Shown: positions 17,992 through 28,023 of the stretch, in pieces
Position numbering within the stretch: position 1 is the first letter of the stretch
Layout of the letters: each line of letters opens with the position of its first letter
Assembly (NCBI RefSeq): GCF_001591265.1
Contig: NZ_BCUL01000003.1
Span: 106,296 to 170,295 of the forward strand
Direction: 5' to 3'
DNA length: 64,000 bases
Source of the DNA: Moraxella atlantae NBRC 14588
Lineage (GTDB): Bacteria > Pseudomonadota > Gammaproteobacteria > Pseudomonadales > Moraxellaceae
Made by a program: the position numbers and the translations under genes
The notes under the pieces: generated by a model
Databases searched by the model: none
Seen by the model: the letters and a program-made list of their open reading frames with translations, nothing else
What the model was told of the DNA's origin: nothing

Positions 17992-18624
17992 CTAGGTTGC
18001 ATTTGCATCACGCAGCGCGCGCAATTGTTTAAGACTTAAATAGCCGATGTGTTGGTCATCGTGCGGCAAGGTGGCTTGCTGTTCAGGCGTAAGCTTGCGG
18101 ATATGCAGGCGATAGTTAGGCGCGAGCAAATCCTGCACGTTATGAATATTATCAACATCGAGCGTCAATTGATTATCCACATGACTGGTCGCCACGCCGC
18201 TGATAGTAGGACTGGGATTGATAAAACTGTAGTCGTGATAAAACGCGCTGGTTTTGGCTTGCGCGATGGCACGGGCGCGGCTATCTGCTACAATCAGCAG
18301 CTTGTGGTGATATTCCTCAAACTGATTGGGCAAATATCCGCCTAAATTGATAAAAAATAGCTGTGGCGCAGACGGCCGACTGGGTGCGCTGACTTGTCGG
18401 TCTTGGCGGCTTACGGCTTCGCAAACCAACGCCACGCTATAATCGCCCACACGTGTGACCGCGCGCCACGCATCGATATGCCATTTGCCGCGCACCTCAC
18501 GCCACGCAGCATTGACGGCAGGCAGCACATCGCCCAATGTTTTGGCAGCCACAAACATCACGTCATGCTGCTCAATCAGCCGACCTGGTGGCGTTGCGCC
18601 AATTTTTAGCATCAACAGCTGCAT
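17992..18624 (-). CDS. DUF1543 domain-containing protein
   Basis: A 210-residue soluble protein. MLKIGATPPGRLIEQHDVMF is the characteristic DUF1543 opening (Lys, Gly-x-x-Pro-x-Gly, Glu-x-His), and LFFINLGGYLPNQFEEYHHKLL is a second copy-like block, as in two-repeat members. The function is unknown. The gene lies 12 bp from both neighbours (sohB upstream, hemW downstream), all on the minus strand, so the three are probably co-transcribed. Confidence 0.78.
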   Translation of the reverse strand: MQLLMLKIGATPPGRLIEQHDVMFVAAKTLGDVLPAVNAAWREVRGKWHIDAWRAVTRVGDYSVALVCEAVSRQDRQVSAPSRPSAPQLFFINLGGYLPNQFEEYHHKLLIVADSRARAIAQAKTSAFYHDYSFINPSPTISGVATSHVDNQLTLDVDNIHNVQDLLAPNYRLHIRKLTPEQQATLPHDDQHIGYLSLKQLRALRDANAT

Positions 18625-18636
18625 GGCAAACTTGTG

Positions 18637-19611
18637 TTAGTGCTGGTTTTGGCGCGGTTCAAAGGCGTGCATGACCTCAGGCAGCTTAGCTGTTGCCGCG
18701 TCCAACGCCCCTGCCACCACGCGCTGACTCAATGCTTGGGTAGCAGCTTGCGCTGATTGCGCCAAGCCAAGTTTTTCGGCAAATGTCGGTTTGCGGCGTG
18801 AGTGAATGGCATACACTTGCTGGCTTGCCATTTTATCCAACAAATAGCTGTCAGAGGTTTGCAATTCATCGACCAAATTGCGTGCCAATGCGTCCTCACC
18901 ATACCAGTGCTCACCCGTGGCGACTTTGGCAACCTCTAACTGCGGGCGAAAATTACGCACAAAATCTTGAAACAGCTTGTGGGTTTGCTCAAGTTCTTGT
19001 TGGAATTTTTCTTTGTCTTCGGCATCATTTTTGCCAAACACGGTCACGGTGCGTTTGTACTTGCCTGCAGTGAATACATCAACATCGATATCATGTTTTT
19101 GCAAAAAGTCATGAAAATTTGGCACCTGTGCGACCACACCAATCGAGCCGACCACCGCAAACGGCGCAGCAATAATGTTATCAGCAACACACGCCATCAT
19201 ATAGCCACCACTGGCGGCAATTTTATCGACACAAACCGTCAAGGTCAGCCCAGCGTCTTTGATACGCACCAACTGTGCCGCTGCCAAGCCATAGCTGTGC
19301 ACCAAACCGCCTGCCGACTCAAGGCGCAACACCACCTCGTCGCCTGCTTCAGCCACGGTCAATAACGCGCTGATCTCCTCGCGCAGTTGTTGCACGGCGG
19401 TGGCTTTGATATCACCATTAAAATCGAGCACAAACACCTTGTGCTGCGCTTTGCCGCGTTTGGGCAAATCAGTCAGCGCGCGCTTGAGCAGTTTTTTAAA
19501 ACTTGGTTTGTCGCCAGTTTCTAGCATCAGCTGCTGCTTGCGTTGGTTTTTGATTTTGTTTAAGTGGGTGACTTTGATGTCAAGCGGATTTTTGCTGTTT
19601 TGAAATAGCAT
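18637..19611 (-). CDS. sohB: S49-family peptidase SohB
   Basis: A 324-residue signal-peptide-peptidase-like serine protease. VLDFNGDIKA starts the domain, KIAASGGYMMA carries the nucleophile Ser134, and TAGKYKRTVT carries the catalytic Lys (probably Lys186). ATGEHWYG is also typical. E. coli SohB opens with a membrane helix; here the protein begins MLFQNSKNPLDIKVTHLNK with no hydrophobic segment, and an in-frame TAG lies just upstream. The enzyme may be cytoplasmic or peripherally attached. Confidence 0.9.
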   Translation of the reverse strand: MLFQNSKNPLDIKVTHLNKIKNQRKQQLMLETGDKPSFKKLLKRALTDLPKRGKAQHKVFVLDFNGDIKATAVQQLREEISALLTVAEAGDEVVLRLESAGGLVHSYGLAAAQLVRIKDAGLTLTVCVDKIAASGGYMMACVADNIIAAPFAVVGSIGVVAQVPNFHDFLQKHDIDVDVFTAGKYKRTVTVFGKNDAEDKEKFQQELEQTHKLFQDFVRNFRPQLEVAKVATGEHWYGEDALARNLVDELQTSDSYLLDKMASQQVYAIHSRRKPTFAEKLGLAQSAQAATQALSQRVVAGALDAATAKLPEVMHAFEPRQNQH

Positions 19612-20004
19612 AATGATAACCTAATGGTTGTTTGACACAACTTGTTTTAAAAAAGGGGTGAATTCAACCTGCTTTGGTGGGCGCAGGTGGGGCAAATTTC
19701 AATATATCAGCTAAAATATCAGCTAAATCTTATGCTGGTCTTTGCTGGCACACGCAACGTCTTGTGAAACATTTTACGACCAAACATTGAGAAATCGCCA
19801 CAAAAACGGCATAATAAGCGTTTGCATGATTTTTGCCAAATCGGGTGGTTTTATATTTGTGTATTTTTATTCATGTATATTGAATCGACACAAAAACCGC
19901 TTTGCCAATAGTGATTGGATCGTATCAGATTTTAATTGGGCAATTTCTTTACTTGGGCAAATTTTGGCTAAATTTTTATTGAAAAAACAGTGAGATAGCG
20001 TTGT
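19612..20004. other. 393-bp divergent region between sohB and aspS
   Basis: AT-rich and without a credible gene. It contains a tandem duplication of ATATCAGCTAAA (19704-19715 and 19716-19727). Near aspS a TTGGGCAA motif is repeated (about 19936 and 19955). Promoters for both neighbours should be here, but no clear -35/-10 pair was identified. Confidence 0.5.
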
Positions 20005-21804
20005 ATGATGCGGACACAGTATTGCGGGCTTGTTGATGAACAGCTGATTGACCAAACCATCACCATCTGCGGTTGGGTGCACCGTCGCCGCGACCATGGC
20101 GGGGTGATTTTTTTGGATATGCGCGACCGTGAGGGCTTGTTGCAAGTCGTGGTAGACCCCGATACGCCCGAAGCATTCACCACCGCCGATGCTGCGCGTC
20201 CTGAATACGTGCTTGCCATCACAGGGCGTGTGCGCCGCCGCTATGCCGGCACCGAAAACCCCAACATGACCAGTGGACAAGTCGAGCTACTTGCCAAACA
20301 CATCGACACCATCGCGACTGCGGATACACCACCGTTTCCACTTAATGACGAATTCACCAATGTGTCTGAGGAATTGCGCCTTAAATACCGTTTTTTGGAT
20401 ATGCGCCGCCCCGAGATGCAAGAGCGCATGAAATTTCGCGCCAAAGCAACTTCAACCATCCGCCGTTACCTTGATGATCACGGCTTTTTGGACGTTGAAA
20501 CACCGATTTTGACCCGTGCAACGCCTGAAGGGGCGCGCGATTATTTGGTGCCAAGCCGTGTGTCAAATGGTGAGTTTTACGCCCTACCTCAGTCGCCACA
20601 GTTATTTAAGCAGTTATTGATGGTAGCAGGGTTTGACCGTTATTATCAAATTGCCAAGTGTTTCCGTGATGAGGATTTACGCGCTGATCGTCAGCCAGAA
20701 TTTACCCAAATTGATATCGAAACTTCATTTATGAGTGATGAAGATATCATGAATTTGGCAGAAGGCTTGATTAAAGACTTGTTTAAAACCATGCTGAACG
20801 TGGAATTTGGCGATTTTCCGCGCATGACGTATGCCGATGCCATGCGTGATTACGCCTCAGATAAGCCTGATTTGCGTATTCCGCTTAAACTGGTTGATGT
20901 GGCTGACATCATGCAAAGCGTCGAATTTAAAGTCTTTGCTGCCCCTGCCAATGACCCCAAAGGGCGTGTGGTCGCGCTGCGGATTCCTAACGGTGCAGAA
21001 ATCACCCGTAAGCAAATCGATGAGTACACCAAGTTTGTTGGCATCTATGGTGCCAAAGGGTTGGCTTATATCAAGGTCAATGATACCAGCAAAATCAACA
21101 ATGGTGTTGAGCAAGAATCGGGCTTACAATCACCAATTATCAAAAACATGACCGATGCGGTGTTGGTTGAGCTTATCAAACGTACCGACGCACAAAACGG
21201 CGATTTGATTTTTTTTGGCGCGGATAAAGCCAAAGTCGTCAATGACGCGATGGGTGCATTGCGCGTCAAAATCGGGCATGATTTAAACCTTGCCACGTGC
21301 GAATGGGCTCCGCTGTGGGTCGTTGATTTCCCGATGTTTGAAGAAACTGACGATGGCAAATGGACATCGGTTCACCATCCGTTTACCCGCCCTAAAGGCA
21401 CGGTCGAGGAGATGAAAACCAGCCCCGAAACCGCGCTGTCTATCGCCTATGACATGGTGCTAAACGGTACCGAAATTGGCGGCGGCTCGCTGCGTATCAA
21501 CACGCTTGATATGCAAAAAGCGGTATTTGAAGCACTGGGCATTGATGAAGCTGAGGCTGAAGAAAAATTTAGCTTCTTGCTCAACGCCCTAAAATACGGT
21601 GCGCCGCCACACGGTGGTTTAGCATTCGGGCTTGATCGTTTGATCATGCTGATGGTGGGCGCAAGCTCAATCCGTGACGTGATTGCCTTCCCAAAAACCA
21701 AAACCGCAGAATGTCCTTTGACCGACGCGCCTGCGCCTGTCGATGCCAAGCAACTGCGCGAATTGGGCATTCGTCTGCGCGAAAAAGACAAGCCCACCTC
21801 ATAA
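20005..21804 (+). CDS. aspS: aspartyl-tRNA synthetase
   Basis: A 599-residue class II synthetase. An N-terminal OB-fold ([21 protein letters not shown]) binds the anticodon, followed by class II motifs including [31 protein letters not shown] and the C-terminal [15 protein letters not shown]. The bacterial GAD insertion lies between. The length is normal. The ATG at 20005 is immediately followed by a second ATG. The next gene begins within or right after its 3' end. Confidence 0.96.
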   Translation: MMRTQYCGLVDEQLIDQTITICGWVHRRRDHGGVIFLDMRDREGLLQVVVDPDTPEAFTTADAARPEYVLAITGRVRRRYAGTENPNMTSGQVELLAKHIDTIATADTPPFPLNDEFTNVSEELRLKYRFLDMRRPEMQERMKFRAKATSTIRRYLDDHGFLDVETPILTRATPEGARDYLVPSRVSNGEFYALPQSPQLFKQLLMVAGFDRYYQIAKCFRDEDLRADRQPEFTQIDIETSFMSDEDIMNLAEGLIKDLFKTMLNVEFGDFPRMTYADAMRDYASDKPDLRIPLKLVDVADIMQSVEFKVFAAPANDPKGRVVALRIPNGAEITRKQIDEYTKFVGIYGAKGLAYIKVNDTSKINNGVEQESGLQSPIIKNMTDAVLVELIKRTDAQNGDLIFFGADKAKVVNDAMGALRVKIGHDLNLATCEWAPLWVVDFPMFEETDDGKWTSVHHPFTRPKGTVEEMKTSPETALSIAYDMVLNGTEIGGGSLRINTLDMQKAVFEALGIDEAEAEEKFSFLLNALKYGAPPHGGLAFGLDRLIMLMVGASSIRDVIAFPKTKTAECPLTDAPAPVDAKQLRELGIRLREKDKPTS

Positions 21805-21814
21805 GCCAAGCGTT

Positions 21815-22783
21815 TTGCTAGACTTAAACCCTGTCAAACCGCTAAGCGTTGCCTTGCGTCATGTGCCGCTAACTGCGTTAAACGGCATGGCACGCACGGC
21901 AAGCTGGGCTATCAATGATATCAGTCAGCTCACCATCAAGCGCGTGATTGGCTACAATCTTGCGCTTGCCTACCCTCATCTGTCGGCGCAAGCACGGCAA
22001 CAGCTTGCTGAGCAAACGCTAACTAATCAATACCTCAATGCGGCGGCTGCGCTTAAAAGCTGGGTCATGCCACCTGATTGGTCAGTTCGGCAAATCCGCG
22101 CCGTGCACGGGCAGCAGGTGCTTACTGACGCGCTGGCAAGCGGCAGTGGAGTGCTTGCCATCGTGCCACATTTGGGCTGTTGGGAGATGATGAACGCGTG
22201 GCTTAATCAGTTCGCCGCGCCGACCATCATGTACAAACCGACAAACAGCGCGACTGTGGATGCGCTGATGCTACAAGGACGTGAACGCGTGCGGGCAACA
22301 CTGGTACCGACCGATGCCCGTGGCGTCAAAGCCGTGCTACAAACCTTAAAACAAGGTGGCTTTAGCATTGTACTGCCCGATCACGTGCCCGAGCCCAGCA
22401 GCGGCGCAGTAGTACCATTTTTTGGCGTGCCAACACTGACAGGTACATTGACCACCAAGCTTGCCGCGCGTACGGGCTGCCGATTGGTAGGATTATCGTG
22501 TTTACGTGGTGCTGATGGCAACGGCTTTGCGGTGTATTGCGATGCTTTGACAGACACAGATTTGTGGGCACGCGATGCTGCCCGTTCAACCGCCGCGCTC
22601 AATCGCGCCATTGAAGCCATGATCGCACGCGACCCTGCGCAGTACGTTTGGGGGTATCGGCGTTTTAAAGGTGTGCCAAATTTTAAAGGCATTTATCGCA
22701 AAGACTGGCAAACCGTGCAGCGTGCGGTGGCGCAGTTTCATGGCGTGACGGCGATTCTACCGCCCAATCCGCGTATGGTGTAA
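21815..22783 (+). CDS. lipid A biosynthesis acyltransferase (LpxL/LpxM family)
   Basis: A member of the inner-membrane family that adds secondary acyl chains to lipid A. The catalytic H-x4-E appears as HLGCWE; MYKPTN, LPDHVPEPSSGAVVPFFG and the C-terminal YVWGYRRFKG are family blocks. The start is uncertain. An ATG at 21743 would overlap aspS by 62 bp and add a non-family leader. The TTG at 21815 gives 323 residues, near the usual length, but has only a weak ribosome site. Which acyl position it serves cannot be told. Confidence 0.85.
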   Translation: MLDLNPVKPLSVALRHVPLTALNGMARTASWAINDISQLTIKRVIGYNLALAYPHLSAQARQQLAEQTLTNQYLNAAAALKSWVMPPDWSVRQIRAVHGQQVLTDALASGSGVLAIVPHLGCWEMMNAWLNQFAAPTIMYKPTNSATVDALMLQGRERVRATLVPTDARGVKAVLQTLKQGGFSIVLPDHVPEPSSGAVVPFFGVPTLTGTLTTKLAARTGCRLVGLSCLRGADGNGFAVYCDALTDTDLWARDAARSTAALNRAIEAMIARDPAQYVWGYRRFKGVPNFKGIYRKDWQTVQRAVAQFHGVTAILPPNPRMV

Positions 22784-22793
22784 CGCCAAATCA

Positions 22794-22821
22794 AAGCTAT
22801 TTTGAAAATCAAAACCAGCTT
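22794..22821. terminator. possible bidirectional hairpin between convergent genes
   Basis: AAGCT-A-TTTTGA pairs with TCAAAA-CC-AGCTT between the acyltransferase and murU stop codons. No real T-run follows, so termination is only suggested. Confidence 0.35.
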
Positions 22822-23536
22822 ATGCAGGTGCACCCAAATGCCCAGCGACCCCTTGTTCCGCAATCTTGGCGTTTAAACGCTCTAAGCGCGCCAGTGTACC
22901 AACATCGACCCAGTCTTGCGTCAGTAATTCACCCGTGACCTTGCCATCTTGCATCGCGGTCTTAAGCAATGGCGCAAGCGATTGTGTCGCACCGATCGGC
23001 ACGCTTGCCAGCAAACGCGGTGCAAGTACGCTAATGCCTGCAAACGTGTGTTTGGGCGCACCTTCTGCCAACACGCGCCCGTCTTGTAAGGCAAAATCGC
23101 CATTCGGGTTGTGCGTTGCTTGGTCAGTCAGTAGCAAATGTGCAAGATTGTCTTGTAAATCGTGTTGTAGCAGCTGGCTAAAATCCAATGGTGTCCACAC
23201 ATCGCCATTGACCAATAAAAATGGCTCATCTGCCAGTTTGCCTGTGGCTAAAGCTTGGCGAATACCGCCTGCGGTTTCAAGCGGTTCATCGGGCTCAATC
23301 GACCAATGTATCTGTATACCAAAGTCTTGCCCATCACCCAAAGCCGATAGCAGTGCGTCCGCTAGCCACGACACATTGATGGCAACGTCTGTCACCCCTG
23401 CTTGCTTAAGCGCGCGCAAATGCCATACAATCAGCGGCTGACCGCCAACGCTGACCAATGGCTTCGGGGTGGTCAAGGTCAAAGGGCGCAAGCGCGTGCC
23501 TTTGCCTGCTGATAAAATCATGGCTTGGCGAATCAT
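22820..23536 (-). CDS. murU: N-acetylmuramate alpha-1-phosphate uridylyltransferase
   Basis: A 238-residue nucleotidyltransferase. LSAGKGTRLRPLT is the nucleotide-binding signature, LVNGDVWTPLDF the metal-binding Asp region and EPDEPLETAGGI a conserved loop. MurU makes UDP-MurNAc from MurNAc 1-phosphate in the recycling route that bypasses de novo synthesis and lowers fosfomycin sensitivity in Pseudomonas. The adjacent kinase gene supports this over glucose-1-phosphate thymidylyltransferase. It lies 33 bp downstream of amgK. Confidence 0.88.
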   Translation of the reverse strand: MIRQAMILSAGKGTRLRPLTLTTPKPLVSVGGQPLIVWHLRALKQAGVTDVAINVSWLADALLSALGDGQDFGIQIHWSIEPDEPLETAGGIRQALATGKLADEPFLLVNGDVWTPLDFSQLLQHDLQDNLAHLLLTDQATHNPNGDFALQDGRVLAEGAPKHTFAGISVLAPRLLASVPIGATQSLAPLLKTAMQDGKVTGELLTQDWVDVGTLARLERLNAKIAEQGVAGHLGAPA

Positions 23537-23569
23537 AGTGGTAATGTTAGCCTTATTGTTTACGATTGT

Positions 23570-24634
23570 TTAGGGTTGTGACTGGCAAAGCGTTTGCCTA
23601 AACGCGGGCACCACGGCGGTATTAAGCCAGTGATCAAATTTGGCAAACACACCGCCTTGTGAACTGGCAAGCCAGCGCGTTTCAATCAGAGTATCTTGCA
23701 ACACGCGCGGCAAGTTTGCCAAATACCGCGCTTTGCCGTCGCGCTGATATAGGCGCACAAAAATACCCAAAATCTTGAGATGACGCTGTAGCCCCATCAT
23801 CATGGTGTCAAGCTCAAACTGTGATTTGGTCAAATGTGGCAGTTGCGGCTGCACCAAGGCAAAAAATTCATTCAACCACACATCGGTTTGCGCTGCACTC
23901 CAATCAACATATGCATCGCGCAGCAAAGACACGATGTCATAGCTGTACGCGCCCACCACCGCATCTTGAAAATCAATCACACCCAAATCCTGCGGTAAGA
24001 TCATCAAATTACGGCTATGAAAATCTCGGTGCACCACCACTTGCGGCTGCGCGCTGACTTGGGCAATGATAGCATCTTGCAAGGCTTGCCAGTGTGCTGA
24101 ACTAAAACGCGTGTCGTCAAACGCCACGCCAATATATGGCAAGAACCATTCGCTAAACAACAGCATCTCTCGACGTAACAACGTGTCGTCATAATCAGGT
24201 ACGATGGCACGCGCTTGCGCCACAGCAATTTGCTGTAACTGGCAAATCACTTGCATCGCCTCACGGTAACGCTGCGCGGTGGGCGCATCTGCCGTGCCAC
24301 CCTCACTGTGAATGACATCGGCAAAGTCTGTTCCGCCAAAATCCTCAAGCACGATAAAGCCTTGTGCCTCGTCTACAGCAATCAATGTGGGCACATGCAC
24401 CGCACCTGTCATCAATTCATCCACAGCAACAAATTGGCTGACGCTTTCTTTGTCGGGCGGTGCGTCCATGACAATATAGCGTTGTTCGCCTGTTGGCGTG
24501 TGCACGCTAAGCCGATGATAACGCCGAAAACTGGCATCGCCTGCCAGTGCTGCCGTGCTAAACGCCGCGCCATCAAACACCTGCGTGAGCCATTGCGCCA
24601 TTGTTTCGGCACGTGCTGTCTGTGTGTCATCCAT
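23570..24634 (-). CDS. amgK: anomeric MurNAc/GlcNAc kinase AmgK
   Basis: A 354-residue aminoglycoside-phosphotransferase-fold kinase. VVHRDFHSRNLMI is the catalytic loop and LGVIDFQDAVVGAYSYDIVSLLRDAY carries the metal-binding Asp. AmgK phosphorylates recovered MurNAc at C1, feeding MurU encoded next in the same direction. The length and motifs match the family. The operon order amgK-murU is as in Pseudomonas. Confidence 0.9.
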   Translation of the reverse strand: MDDTQTARAETMAQWLTQVFDGAAFSTAALAGDASFRRYHRLSVHTPTGEQRYIVMDAPPDKESVSQFVAVDELMTGAVHVPTLIAVDEAQGFIVLEDFGGTDFADVIHSEGGTADAPTAQRYREAMQVICQLQQIAVAQARAIVPDYDDTLLRREMLLFSEWFLPYIGVAFDDTRFSSAHWQALQDAIIAQVSAQPQVVVHRDFHSRNLMILPQDLGVIDFQDAVVGAYSYDIVSLLRDAYVDWSAAQTDVWLNEFFALVQPQLPHLTKSQFELDTMMMGLQRHLKILGIFVRLYQRDGKARYLANLPRVLQDTLIETRWLASSQGGVFAKFDHWLNTAVVPAFRQTLCQSQP

Positions 24635-24991
24635 TTGTGTTACCGCTGTTTGTCGCTGTGATCAAAATTTGCTAGTCGCCAAAGTTGGTGCTAGCAAAAA
24701 ACGCTATGCTACCGAAAAACACCGCGCGCGACAAGGGCAAATCAACACGGAAAAATGCTATGCTACTGTTTTTCTCAAGTTAAAATCATATCTAAAAAAC
24801 CGCACCGCCAACAACATAATTAAAACAAAGATAGCGCAACCTTCACGGTAATGTTATGATACAGCCATTTTTTCTAGCAATGATTTTTAGGCTCAATAAA
24901 GCCCGATTGATTTGCCGCCTTGCTAGGATGGCTGTATAAATAAACTGTTACATGCTATCCGTTTTGGCGGATTTGTGAGGCGTTGCCACGT
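24635..24991. other. divergent region between amgK and lptD
   Basis: No gene seen. TTTGCTAG (24668-24675) pairs with CTAGCAAA (24691-24698), with inner CCAA/TTGG, forming a stem-loop in the presumed amgK leader. The word GCTATGCTAC occurs twice nearby (about 24703 and 24758). The rest is AT-rich. Confidence 0.45.
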
Positions 24992-27868
24992 ATGCCAGTT
25001 GTGCACCATTTATCACCATTAACCCAAGCCACGCGACGCGTGTACCATGCAGATCACCGCCACACGCACTTATACCGACTGTTTGCCGTATGGCTGATGA
25101 TGGGTGTACCAATGTGCAGTTGGGCGCAGGTGGCAGATGACAGCACGGCAAATCGTCAGTCGTCGGTCAATGCGACCAATCACGACACCACTGCCCAAAG
25201 TGATGGGTCAGATATAGTCACTGAGCCTGTGCCTACCCTCAGCACGCCACCCAGCCCAACCCCACTACCTGCCAGCGATCTAGACAACGCGACCTCTGCC
25301 ACGCCTAACGCTGACACGGTCACACGCACGGACAAACAGCAAGCCAGCCTTGCGCGTTTGGCAACGTTTTATACACGTGACGCACAAGCTTCCGATCAAG
25401 CCGCCAATCAAACTACTGACACGCAAGACCGCGCAGCCACAACCACCGCACAAAACCTCACGGCTACCCCTGCCGCCACCGCCGACACGGCGCGCGACAA
25501 CCAGCCAACTGCGCCGATGTGCTATGGACGCTGGGTTTATCCTGATGCCAGTGTGACCAATTTTAGCAATACCAATGGCAACAGCAATTTGACTAACCTT
25601 GCGCCCAATCAACTTGCCGCGCAGGCTGATTATGGCTACTATGATAACGCCGACTACGCCGAATTGTCGGGCAATGTCCATATTCAGCAAGGGCAGCAGC
25701 AAATCAACGCCGATAAAATCGCCGTGTATTTATCAGAAGGTATTGCCGCCGCACAAGGCAATGTCATGCTAATTGATGGCAACGATGCAGCCAGCACGAC
25801 AAGCACCGAGGTCAGCTCGACCACGCGCCATCAAGCCCGACCCAAGACAGGCGGTTTAATCACTGTTGCCGACCAGCTGGCATATGATATCAACAGCACG
25901 CAAGCCACCGCGCATGATGTTGCCTTTGCCAGTGTGCCGCTACAAGCGCATGGCTATGCCAAACTGTTAAACCGCATTGATAACAACCGTTACCAAATCG
26001 ATGACGCGATGTTTACCACCTGTGACCCTGCCAACCCAACGTGGCGGATTCACGCGCAGCAAATCGATGTCGATACCACCAGCGGACGTGGGCAAGCCTA
26101 TAACGCGACTTTACGCATCAAAAACACGCCCGTGTTGTACTTGCCATATTTTAATTTTCCGATTGACAGCCGCCGCACCAGTGGTTTTTTGATACCACGG
26201 GCAGGTTTTAGCAGCGATGGCGGCTTGCAGGTGCAAGCACCGTACTACTTTAACCTTGCGCCCAATTATGACGCGACTTTGACACCGCGTATTTATAGCA
26301 ACCGCAACCCCATGCTGTCGGGCGAATTTCGCTATTTAACCAACAATTTTGGTGCAGGCAATATCACAGGCTCGTACTTGCCCAATGACCGCGAATTTGA
26401 CCACCAAGACCGCAAAAACTTGCTATTTAAGCACCAGTGGCAGTCACAAGACAACCCAACGCTATCGGCAGAAGCGATTTATCAGTATGTGTCGGATTCA
26501 GCGTATCTAGATGACTTTGACACATTAGGCAGCCAAACCACCCAGCTGAATCTACCGCGGCGTATTCAGGCAAATTATTACAATGATTATCTGACTGCAT
26601 TGGCAAAATTTGAGACGTTTCAAACCCTTGATAACAATTTGACGCGTGACCAAGCGATTTTGGACAAAGACAAGCCGTATTATCGCTTGCCGCAGTTGTC
26701 GCTGCATTATCGTGTGCCTAGCCGTTATGTGCCATGGGGTGATTGGCTACAAGTAAGCGGCACCAGTGATTTTGCGTATTTTAAACGCCCGATTCAAGAT
26801 GGCTCTGCGCCCGAACGCAGCGGCGGCAGGCTGTACAACAAACTCACCGCATCGCATTCGTTCGTGCGCGATTGGGGCTATGTCACACCAAGCGTTAGCC
26901 TACAACATCTGTACACACAATACGATGAGGAAAGCACGCTGGCAAATGATTTAGACCGCAACAACCGCAGCCAGTCGGTGTTTGTGCCAGAGCTGAGCAT
27001 TGATAGCGGTTTGATGTTTTATAAGGCAGGTAGCCCGACCGCAAAACTTGGCACAGACGGCTATCAGCTGCTTAGTCCGCGCCTAAAATACGTTTACGCG
27101 CCATATCGCGACCAAAGCGATGTGCCGAATTTTAACACGCGCTTAGCATCGCTCAACTTTCCACAACTGTATGAAAACACGTGGTTTTTGGGTTATGATC
27201 GCCTAGCCGATAACAACCATCTGACGCCGTCATTAAATTATCGCTATATTGACGGGCAAGGCTTGACGCGACTCGATGCCAGCATCGGGCAGCAATTTTA
27301 TTTTGGTGATATCCGCGTGCATCTCAATGACAGCAACGAGCCAATCCACCTTAATACCAGTGGCACGGTGGTGCAGTTAAGTGCCCAACCGCGCAACAAA
27401 CTGTGGCTTGACCTAGACGGTGCGGTGACCGATGGCGGCGATCTGGGTTATATCAACACGCAGGTACGTTATCAGCCATCTGCCGCCAACCTGTATAATG
27501 TCGGCTATATCAAGCGCAATGCCAATCCGCTTGGGCAGCGTGATTTGTCCGCCGTGACCGCGTCAGTGGTGATGCCATTGACGTTTAAAGGTTTTGCTGA
27601 AAACTGGCGGTTTTTGGGCGCGGTGCAGTACGATGAAGAGCGTAGCCAATGGAGTGACGTGTTGGCAGGCGTGACGTATGACAGCTGCTGCTATGGCTTT
27701 TCGGTGTATGGGCGACGCTATTATGATGAACTTGATGACAGCCGCAAACCCAAACGCGCGATTATGGCAGAGCTGAGTCTGACGGGCATTTCAAACCGTC
27801 GGCAAGGACGGCTGGCGAGTCTGATGCGTGAACGTGTGGTGGGATTTGACCCCAATCGGGATTTTTAA
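24992..27868 (+). CDS. lptD: LPS-assembly outer membrane protein LptD
   Basis: A 958-residue outer membrane beta-barrel that, with LptE, inserts LPS into the outer leaflet. A signal peptide ends near CSWAQ, followed by a long low-complexity Thr/Ala/Asp/Gln stretch to about residue 170. The LptA-like jellyroll (ELSGNVHIQQGQQQINADKIAVYL) and the barrel (LYLPYFNFPIDSRRTSGFLIP onward) follow. It is longer than the roughly 780-residue E. coli protein, mainly through the N-terminal insert. The ATG at 24992 is preferred to a TTG at 24983 that lies too close to GAGG. surA is downstream. Confidence 0.93.
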   Translation: MPVVHHLSPLTQATRRVYHADHRHTHLYRLFAVWLMMGVPMCSWAQVADDSTANRQSSVNATNHDTTAQSDGSDIVTEPVPTLSTPPSPTPLPASDLDNATSATPNADTVTRTDKQQASLARLATFYTRDAQASDQAANQTTDTQDRAATTTAQNLTATPAATADTARDNQPTAPMCYGRWVYPDASVTNFSNTNGNSNLTNLAPNQLAAQADYGYYDNADYAELSGNVHIQQGQQQINADKIAVYLSEGIAAAQGNVMLIDGNDAASTTSTEVSSTTRHQARPKTGGLITVADQLAYDINSTQATAHDVAFASVPLQAHGYAKLLNRIDNNRYQIDDAMFTTCDPANPTWRIHAQQIDVDTTSGRGQAYNATLRIKNTPVLYLPYFNFPIDSRRTSGFLIPRAGFSSDGGLQVQAPYYFNLAPNYDATLTPRIYSNRNPMLSGEFRYLTNNFGAGNITGSYLPNDREFDHQDRKNLLFKHQWQSQDNPTLSAEAIYQYVSDSAYLDDFDTLGSQTTQLNLPRRIQANYYNDYLTALAKFETFQTLDNNLTRDQAILDKDKPYYRLPQLSLHYRVPSRYVPWGDWLQVSGTSDFAYFKRPIQDGSAPERSGGRLYNKLTASHSFVRDWGYVTPSVSLQHLYTQYDEESTLANDLDRNNRSQSVFVPELSIDSGLMFYKAGSPTAKLGTDGYQLLSPRLKYVYAPYRDQSDVPNFNTRLASLNFPQLYENTWFLGYDRLADNNHLTPSLNYRYIDGQGLTRLDASIGQQFYFGDIRVHLNDSNEPIHLNTSGTVVQLSAQPRNKLWLDLDGAVTDGGDLGYINTQVRYQPSAANLYNVGYIKRNANPLGQRDLSAVTASVVMPLTFKGFAENWRFLGAVQYDEERSQWSDVLAGVTYDSCCYGFSVYGRRYYDELDDSRKPKRAIMAELSLTGISNRRQGRLASLMRERVVGFDPNRDF

Positions 27869-28023
27869 TGGCCAGCTTGGCTGATCTGACTGCGTTTTGG
27901 CAACCGCCCGTGTTTTAAAAATCTACCGAATTTTTACATTTAGGCAAGTTTTTCGGTTTATACTAAAAAAATTTTTGACAGTTTTGTTTTATCGGTGCAG
28001 CTTTCATACAAGGATAGCCATCC

